Assembly: GCA_023413605.1 (NCBI GenBank)
Contig: JAEZPL010000778.1
Span: 1 to 9,948, forward strand
From: Pseudomonadota bacterium
GTDB lineage: Bacteria > Pseudomonadota > Alphaproteobacteria > Azospirillales > Azospirillaceae
Direction: 5' to 3'
Length of the DNA: 9,948 nucleotides
Position numbers and translations under genes: made by a program. The notes beneath the pieces were generated by a model that had not been told where the DNA came from, ran no database searches, and worked only from the letters and a program-made list of their open reading frames with translations. Positions 5,756 through 9,948 of this stretch are shown here, in pieces. Position 1 is the first letter of the stretch. Each line of letters opens with the position of its first letter.

Positions 5756-5776
5756 ATCCGAAGGGAGGTGACGCGT

Positions 5777-5866
5777 TTGAAAAAGTTCCTGAAGAGGCTC
5801 CGCCGCTTCTGGTTCCGGATGAAGTTCGAGTTCGAAGCGGGCTTCAACCAGCACCACGATAGCTAA
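5777..5866 (+). CDS. Small cationic peptide, copy 2 (29 aa, TTG start)
   Basis: TTG at 5777 lies 8 nt after GGGAGG (5763-5768); the stop is TAA at 5864, at the same place as the TAG of copy 1. The core is FLKRLRRFWFRMK, then FEFEAGFN and a tail with two His. With the start read as Met the first 16 residues hold seven or eight Lys/Arg and no acid, a strongly basic amphipathic segment. The shared FLKxLRRFWFRxK core and equal length suggest a real peptide; the absence of synonymous differences from copy 1 is a caution. Confidence 0.47.
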   Translation: MKKFLKRLRRFWFRMKFEFEAGFNQHHDS

Positions 5867-5876
5867 GAGCCCAAAA

Positions 5877-5902
5877 GGCGGGCTCGGGAAACCGGCCTCG
5901 CC
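5877..5902 (+). promoter_or_regulatory. GAAA-loop hairpin after the peptide ORF, copy 2
   Basis: GGCGGGCTCGG (5877-5887) pairs with CCGGCCTCGCC (5892-5902), loop GAAA, with one C-C mismatch (5883/5896) where copy 1 has G-C. The same base change perfects a competing hairpin, GAGCCC/GGGCTC (5867-5885), so the two copies may favour different folds. No T-tract follows. Confidence 0.5.
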
Positions 5903-5987
5903 ACAGGGAACGGAAAAGCGCGTCACCTCCTTGCCTTGAAGACTATCACAGCATTCCGGGACTTCAAGCGCCGCAAACGGCGCTCCC

Positions 5988-6002
5988 GTTCTTGCTCCGT
6001 TC
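5988..6002 (+). promoter_or_regulatory. LexA (SOS) box upstream of lhr
   Basis: GTTC (5988-5991), 7 nt, GTTC (5999-6002), an exact match to the direct-repeat GTTC-N7-GTTC operator known for alphaproteobacterial LexA. It covers the -35 box of the candidate lhr promoter, the position expected for a repressor. It is the only such box found in an intergenic region of this window, and the operon it precedes encodes DNA repair enzymes. Confidence 0.75.
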
Positions 6003-6020
6003 CGACACCTCCGCTATCCT
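5992..6020 (+). promoter_or_regulatory. Candidate sigma-70-type promoter of lhr-pdeM
   Basis: -35 TTGCTC (5992-5997), 17-nt spacer, -10 TATCCT (6015-6020, preceded by GC). The start site would be near 6027, giving a 5' leader of about 115 nt before the lhr ATG. The boxes are moderate matches; the overlap with the LexA box supports them. Confidence 0.5.
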
Positions 6021-6059
6021 GCCCGCGTGCGCAACGGCAGCCGGGGAGCCTCGTTTGGA

Positions 6060-6104
6060 GGAATGAAACAGCACGGTGTTTCACGTTTCACAGCGTTTCA
6101 TTCC
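6060..6104 (+). promoter_or_regulatory. Inverted repeat with triple GTTTCA in the lhr leader
   Basis: GGAATGAAAC (6060-6069) and GTTTCATTCC (6095-6104) form a perfect 10-bp inverted repeat. GTTTCA occurs three times on the right (6078-6083, 6085-6090, 6095-6100), and each can pair with TGAAAC at 6064-6069, giving alternative hairpins. It may be an operator cluster or a leader RNA structure affecting lhr expression. Confidence 0.5.
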
Positions 6105-6141
6105 AGGTCGTCCCGGACACGGCGCTCTCCCAAGGCTGCCC

Positions 6142-8610
6142 ATGGATAATTGGTCCTCTCCCCTCCTCCCCGCCAACGTCTCCGGGTGGTTCCGGTCGCG
6201 CGGCTGGGCGCCGCACCCGCATCAGCTCGTCATGGTCGAGGCGGCGGTGGCGGGTGAAAGCGCGCTGCTGATCGCGCCGACCGGCGGCGGCAAGACGCTC
6301 GCCGGATTCCTGCCCTCGCTGATCGAACTGGCGGAACGCCCGAGGGAGGGGCTGCACACGCTCTACATCTCGCCGCTGAAGGCGCTCGCGGTGGACATCC
6401 AGCGCAACCTGGAGGACCCCATCGCGGAGATGCGGCTGCCCATCCGCACGGAAACCCGCACCGGCGACACGCCCGAATCCAAGCGGCGGCGGCAGCGGGC
6501 GCACCCGCCGCAGATCCTGATGACCACGCCGGAAAGCCTCGCCCTGCTGCTGTCCTACACCGACTCGGCGGCCATCTTCCGGCACCTCCGCTGCGTCATC
6601 GTGGACGAGCTTCACGCGCTGGCCGGGACCAAGCGCGGCGACCTTCTGGCGCTGGGCTTGGCCCGGCTGGCGAGGCTGGCGCCCGCGGCGCGGCGGGTCG
6701 GGCTGTCGGCCACGGTGGCGGAGCCGGACCAGCTGCTCGCCTGGCTGTCGAAGACCGGACTCTCCGAGGGTGGCGACGTCCGTCTGGTGACCGGGCGCGC
6801 CGGGGCTTCCGCCGACGTGGAGATCCTGACGACGCGGGAACGGCTGCCCTGGGCCGGCCACATGGCGATGCACGCCTTGGGCGAGGTCTACCAGCGCATC
6901 CGCGGCCACCGCACCACGCTGGTCTTCGTCAACACCCGCGCCCAGGCCGAACTGGTCTTTCAGGAGCTGTGGCGCATCAACGAGGACAACCTGCCCATCG
7001 CGCTCCACCACGGCTCCCTGGCGGCGGAGCAGCGCCGCAAGGTGGAGGCGGCGATGGCCGGCGGCAAGCTGCGGGCGGTGGTGGCGACCTCCTCGCTCGA
7101 CCTTGGCATCGACTGGGCGGCGGTTGACCTCGTGGTGCAGATCGGCGCGCCGAAGGGGGCCAGCCGGCTGGTGCAGCGCATCGGCCGCGCCAACCACCGG
7201 CTGGACGAGCCCAGCCGCGCCCTGCTCGTCCCCGCCAACCGGTTCGAGGTGCTGGAATGCCGCGCCGCCGTGGACGCCGTCGCCGCCATGAGCCTGGACG
7301 GCGAGCGGCCCCGGCCCGGCGGGCTGGACGTGCTGGCCCAGCACATGCTGGGCATGGCCTGCGCCGATCCCTTCCGCCCCGACGATCTGTATGACGAGGT
7401 GGTCTGCGCCGCCCCCTACGCCGGACTGGCGCGCGACGAGTTCGACGACGTGCTGGACTTCGTGGCGACCGGCGGCTACGCGCTCGGCAATTACGAACGC
7501 TTCCACCGGCTGGTGATGCGCGACGACGGGCGCATGGCCGTCGCCGGCCCCGCCGTGGCGCGGCAGTACCGCATGAACGTCGGCACCATCACGCAGGAGG
7601 CCATGCTGCGCGTGCGCCTGAACCGCGGCCCGGTGCTTGGCGAGGTGGAGGAGTATTTCGTTCAGGGCCTCACCCCCGGCGACACCTTCGTCTTCGCCGG
7701 CCAGCTCCTGAAGTTCCTCGGCATCCGGGAGATGGAGGCGCAGGTCGCCAAGGGCGGAACCGGGGAGCCGAAAGTACCCGCCTACGCCGGAGGACGGCTG
7801 CCGCTGACCTCGGCTCTGGCCGACCGCGTGCGCGCCATGCTGGCCGACCCGGCGCAGTGGCCGAACCTGCCGGAGGACGTGCAGGAATGGCTGCGGCTCC
7901 AGCGCTGGCGCTCCGTCCTGCCGGCGCGCGACGGGCTGCTGGTGGAAAGCTTCCCCAAGGCCGGCAAGCGCTTCCTCGTCGTCTACGCCTTCGAGGGGCG
8001 GAACGCGCACCAGACTCTGGGCATGCTGCTGACCCGCCGGATGGAGCGCATGGGCTGCGGCCCGCTGGGCTTCGTCGCCACCGACTATGTGCTGGCGGTG
8101 TGGTCGCTGCGGACTCCGCGGGACATGGACGCCCTGTTCGACCAGGACATGCTGGGCGACGACCTGGAGGCGTGGATGGACGAGTCCTCCATGCTGCGGC
8201 GGACCTTCCGCAACGTGGCCCTGATCACCGGCGTCATCGACCGACGCCATCCGGGGCAGGAGAAGTCCGGGCGGCAGGTGACCTTCAGTTCCGACCTCAT
8301 CTACGACGTCCTGCGCAAGCACGACCCCGGCCATGTGCTGCTGCGAGCCACCCGCGCCGACGCGGCCGGCGGGCTGACCGACATCCGCCGCCTGTCGGAT
8401 TTCCTGGCGCGCGTGAAGGGCCGCATCACCCACAAGGACCTGGAGCGCATCTCCCCCCTTGCCGTTCCCGTGATCCTGGAGATCGGGCGGGAGCGGGTGG
8501 ACGGCTCCGCCACCGACGAACTGCTCGAACAGGCGGCAGCCGATCTGGTGGCCGAGGCGATGCCGGAACTCGGATCGGGCGGTGACGGCCAGGCCCGGCT
8601 GTCGTTGTGA
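6142..8610 (+). CDS. lhr: Ligase-associated DNA damage response DEXH-box helicase (Lhr-Core type)
   Basis: 822 aa from the chosen start, the usual length for the ligase-associated Lhr family, much shorter than full-length E. coli Lhr. It is an ATP-dependent 3'-5' DNA translocase/helicase of superfamily 2 acting in cytoplasmic DNA repair with the ligase, exonuclease and PdeM. Motifs (numbered from this ATG): Walker A APTGGGKT (45-52), DEXH box VDELHAL (154-160), motif III SAT (189-191), motif IV HHGSL (289-293), motif V ATSSLDLGIDW (315-325), motif VI QRIGRANHR (345-353). A winged-helix and C-terminal Lhr domain follow. ATG 6142 has a weak AAGG 6 nt upstream and leaves the conserved LPANVSGWFRSRGW close to the N-terminus. 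An in-frame GTG at 6076 would add 22 residues without family likeness. The stop overlaps the pdeM start by one base. Confidence 0.94.
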   Translation: MDNWSSPLLPANVSGWFRSRGWAPHPHQLVMVEAAVAGESALLIAPTGGGKTLAGFLPSLIELAERPREGLHTLYISPLKALAVDIQRNLEDPIAEMRLPIRTETRTGDTPESKRRRQRAHPPQILMTTPESLALLLSYTDSAAIFRHLRCVIVDELHALAGTKRGDLLALGLARLARLAPAARRVGLSATVAEPDQLLAWLSKTGLSEGGDVRLVTGRAGASADVEILTTRERLPWAGHMAMHALGEVYQRIRGHRTTLVFVNTRAQAELVFQELWRINEDNLPIALHHGSLAAEQRRKVEAAMAGGKLRAVVATSSLDLGIDWAAVDLVVQIGAPKGASRLVQRIGRANHRLDEPSRALLVPANRFEVLECRAAVDAVAAMSLDGERPRPGGLDVLAQHMLGMACADPFRPDDLYDEVVCAAPYAGLARDEFDDVLDFVATGGYALGNYERFHRLVMRDDGRMAVAGPAVARQYRMNVGTITQEAMLRVRLNRGPVLGEVEEYFVQGLTPGDTFVFAGQLLKFLGIREMEAQVAKGGTGEPKVPAYAGGRLPLTSALADRVRAMLADPAQWPNLPEDVQEWLRLQRWRSVLPARDGLLVESFPKAGKRFLVVYAFEGRNAHQTLGMLLTRRMERMGCGPLGFVATDYVLAVWSLRTPRDMDALFDQDMLGDDLEAWMDESSMLRRTFRNVALITGVIDRRHPGQEKSGRQVTFSSDLIYDVLRKHDPGHVLLRATRADAAGGLTDIRRLSDFLARVKGRITHKDLERISPLAVPVILEIGRERVDGSATDELLEQAAADLVAEAMPELGSGGDGQARLSL

Positions 8611-9299
8611 TGTCCATGGAAACGACCATCACCATGAAAGGGGCCGCCCTCGCCCCCGATGCCTCCGGCGCGCTGATCTGGCCGGCGGAGCGGACGCTCG
8701 TCGTCGCCGACCTGCATCTGGAAAAGGGCTCCGCCTTCGCGGCGCGCGGGCGGATGCTGCCGCCCTACGACACGCGGGCGACGCTCGACCGCTTGGCCGC
8801 GCTGGTGGAGCGGCTGGACCCGCAGCGCGTGCTGTGCCTGGGCGACAGCTTTCACGACCGCCGCGCGGCCTCGCGGATGGAGGCCGGCGATGTCGCCCGG
8901 CTGACGGCGCTGACGGATCGGGTCCCCGACTGGGTGTGGATCACCGGCAACCACGACCCGGAACCGCCGGAGGGCTTCGGCGGGCGCATCGTGGAGGAGC
9001 TGGCGCTCGGCCCGCTGACCTTCCGGCACGAGGCCGTGCCGGGCGCGGTGGGCGAGTTGTCCGGTCACCTGCACCCCGCAGCCGCCGTGCTGGTTCCGGG
9101 CCGGCGCGTGCGGGAGCGCTGCTTCGCCTTCGACGGGGCGAAGCTGATCCTGCCGGCCTTCGGCGCCTTCACGGGTGGGCTGAACGTGCTGGATCCGGCC
9201 ATCGCCGGCCTGCTGGCCAAGCCGTTCGAGGTGCATCTGCTGGCCCGCGGCAAGGTCCACCGCTTCCCCAACGGCCGGCTGTCGCCCGACAGCCGCTAA
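8610..9299 (+). CDS. pdeM: Ligase-associated DNA damage response endonuclease PdeM (MPE)
   Basis: 229 aa, a full-length calcineurin-like metallophosphoesterase. Family members are manganese-dependent phosphodiesterases/DNA endonucleases encoded beside Lhr. The metal-binding motifs are complete: D34 and H36 in VVADLHLEKG, GDSFHD (78-83), GNHD (113-116), H140 in LTFRHEA, and GHLH (152-155) in ELSGHLHPAA. There is no signal peptide or membrane segment, so it is cytoplasmic. The ATG at 8610 shares its first base with the TGA of lhr (TGATG), a hallmark of translational coupling. ATG at 8616 and 8634 and GTG at 8607 are alternatives. It should share the LexA-box promoter of lhr. No plus-strand terminator with a T-tract was seen directly after it; the next terminator belongs to the opposing gene. 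Confidence 0.94.
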   Translation: MSMETTITMKGAALAPDASGALIWPAERTLVVADLHLEKGSAFAARGRMLPPYDTRATLDRLAALVERLDPQRVLCLGDSFHDRRAASRMEAGDVARLTALTDRVPDWVWITGNHDPEPPEGFGGRIVEELALGPLTFRHEAVPGAVGELSGHLHPAAAVLVPGRRVRERCFAFDGAKLILPAFGAFTGGLNVLDPAIAGLLAKPFEVHLLARGKVHRFPNGRLSPDSR

Positions 9300-9330
9300 A
9301 AATTTCTGCCGCTTGAAAAATCCTGCCGAC

Positions 9331-9366
9331 AAAAAATCCCGGAGAGCCGGGGGAGACTCTCCGGGA
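9331..9366 (-). terminator. Intrinsic terminator of the fasciclin gene
   Basis: Read on the minus strand: perfect 10-bp stem TCCCGGAGAG (9366-9357) / CTCTCCGGGA (9346-9337), 10-nt loop, then TTTTTT (9336-9331). It begins 48 nt after the stop codon. On the plus strand no T-tract follows the stem, so it serves the minus strand, though the hairpin lies at the end of the converging pdeM transcript as well. Confidence 0.88.
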
Positions 9367-9414
9367 CAGGAATCCTACCGGATCGGCGGTGACACCGGCA
9401 GGAGGGACCTACAA

Positions 9415-9906
9415 TCAGTTCGGCATGATCACCGTGTCGATCACGTGAATGACGCCGTTGGACGCGGTGACGTCCGGCTTCACGACCTTGGCGTTGTCCA
9501 CCATCACTCCCCCCTTGGTGGCGTCGATGTCCACGGTCGTGCCCTGCACGGTCTTCGGCGACGCCGCCTTGCCGGCGATGTCCGCCGACATGACCTTGCC
9601 GGGCACCACATGATAGGTGAGTACGGAGCGGAGCTTGTCCCGGTTCTCCGGCTTCAGAAGATTTTCGACGGTGCCCGCCGGCAGCTTGGCGAACGCCTCG
9701 TCGGTCGGCGCGAAGACCGTGTAGGGCCCCGCCCCCTTCAGCGTGTCGGCCAGCCCCGCCGCCTGAACGGCCTTGACCAGCGTTTTGAACTGGCCGGCCG
9801 ACACGGCGGTGTCCACGATGTCGGCGGCTTTCGCGGATGTTGCGGCAAGAAAGGCGAGCGGCAGCGCAAAGGCAGTGACTTTCAGCATCCGCGACAGGGT
9901 GGTCAT
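9415..9906 (-). CDS. Secreted fasciclin (FAS1) domain protein
   Basis: 163 aa: a Sec signal peptide (hydrophobic core ALPLAFLAATSA, likely cut after AKA at 25-27) followed by a single FAS1 domain. Family landmarks are present: the H1 motif TVFAPTDEAFAKL (63-75), the central LTYHVVPG with Y98 and H99 (96-103), and the H2 motif GVIHVIDTVIMP (151-162). Bacterial single-FAS1 proteins are exported and linked to adhesion or surface interactions; the precise role here is unknown. There is no lipobox or membrane anchor, so a free periplasmic or secreted protein is likely. GGAGG at 9917-9913, 6 nt before the ATG, sets the start. It stands alone, converges on pdeM, and has its own terminator; its promoter lies past the right edge or in the 42 bases shown. 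Confidence 0.92.
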   Translation of the reverse strand: MTTLSRMLKVTAFALPLAFLAATSAKAADIVDTAVSAGQFKTLVKAVQAAGLADTLKGAGPYTVFAPTDEAFAKLPAGTVENLLKPENRDKLRSVLTYHVVPGKVMSADIAGKAASPKTVQGTTVDIDATKGGVMVDNAKVVKPDVTASNGVIHVIDTVIMPN

Positions 9907-9948
9907 GGAATTCCTCCAGCAATCGAGTGTGATTGTTTCTCCCTTCCA

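Larger units (their letters stand above)
5764..5930 (+). promoter_or_regulatory. Long-range Shine-Dalgarno / anti-Shine-Dalgarno inverted repeat, copy 2
   Basis: GGAGGTGACGCG (5764-5775) is perfectly complementary to CGCGTCACCTCC (5919-5930). Pairing extends outward through a G-U (5763/5931) and A-T (5762/5932), and inward through a possible T-G (5776/5918). The arms are preserved although the sequence between them has diverged and gained an indel, which suggests they matter. Confidence 0.6.
5688..5969 (+). repeat. Tandem structured element, copy 2
   Basis: Second copy of the 357-nt-period element, colinear with copy 1 and ungapped through the ORF and stop codon, with a net 1-nt deletion between the GAAA hairpin and the right arm. 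All parts are kept: TTGACG (5693-5698), two alternative hairpins, the Shine-Dalgarno AAGGGAGGTGA, a TTG ORF, the GAAA hairpin and the anti-Shine-Dalgarno arm. It ends 18 nt before the LexA box of lhr. Between the copies, 5614-5687 shows no feature. Confidence 0.85.

Noticed and set aside
5284..5926. Minus-strand frames across the repeat copies (99, 79 and 119 codons), partly conserved between copies
   Set aside because: Conservation follows from recent duplication. None has a Shine-Dalgarno at its start, whereas the plus strand has near-perfect ones. They are not fully excluded.
6063..6149. 28-codon ATG ORF overlapping the lhr start
   Set aside because: GGAGG is only 1 nt from this ATG, too close for initiation, and the peptide is Ser/Arg-rich and unremarkable. 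It is noted only as a possible coupling ORF.
6088..8433. A 781-codon minus-strand open frame opposite lhr
   Set aside because: It is a high-GC shadow of lhr: His-, Gln- and Arg-rich with no recognisable domain, while the plus-strand frame has every SF2 helicase motif.
8301..9332. A 343-codon minus-strand frame opposite pdeM and the end of lhr
   Set aside because: It spans two well-identified plus-strand genes and has low-complexity composition without family likeness.

Overview
The window is high-GC DNA with strong GGAGG ribosome binding sites. It reads like a chromosomal segment of an alphaproteobacterium, most likely Azospirillum or another Rhodospirillales member. That placement is inferred from base composition, the protein families (DUF29, an MTA phosphorylase of alphaproteobacterial type, an oxepin-CoA-hydrolase-like crotonase) and an alphaproteobacterial GTTC-N7-GTTC LexA box. 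No rRNA, tRNA, CRISPR array, transposase or prophage gene was seen.

Layout. Left edge, minus strand: the first 104 codons of a ligase-associated metallo-beta-lactamase DNA exonuclease, with a promoter so close to the ATG that the mRNA may be leaderless. Diverging from it, plus strand: psuG (pseudouridine-5'-phosphate glycosidase) and an unrecognised 137-aa protein ending at a clear terminator. Then a minus-strand series: rhomboid protease, mtnP and a DUF29 protein. Diverging from the rhomboid gene is a plus-strand crotonase. Next comes an 854-base stretch without a conventional gene. It holds two tandem copies of a structured element, then a LexA box with an overlapping promoter. It is followed by the overlapping pair lhr (ligase-associated DEXH helicase) and pdeM (metallophosphoesterase nuclease). 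The right end carries a minus-strand secreted fasciclin-domain protein with its own terminator.

How the genes fit together. The exonuclease, Lhr helicase and PdeM nuclease are three of the four proteins of the known bacterial 'LIG' DNA repair cluster (exonuclease, ATP-dependent ligase, Lhr-Core, MPE/PdeM). Here they are split: the exonuclease (and perhaps the ligase, off the left edge) lies about 5.8 kb from lhr-pdeM and faces the other way, with metabolic genes between. The GTTC-N7-GTTC box over the lhr promoter suggests SOS control of lhr-pdeM.

The least explained part is 5331-5969. Each copy of the repeat carries a TTG-started 29-codon ORF behind a near-perfect Shine-Dalgarno. A downstream arm copies the 3' tail of 16S rRNA and is complementary to that Shine-Dalgarno. 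Upstream are two mutually exclusive hairpins, the first with an anti-Shine-Dalgarno-like loop, and after the ORF is a GAAA-loop hairpin. It resembles a translationally self-masked small-peptide element, but a non-coding repeat remains possible.
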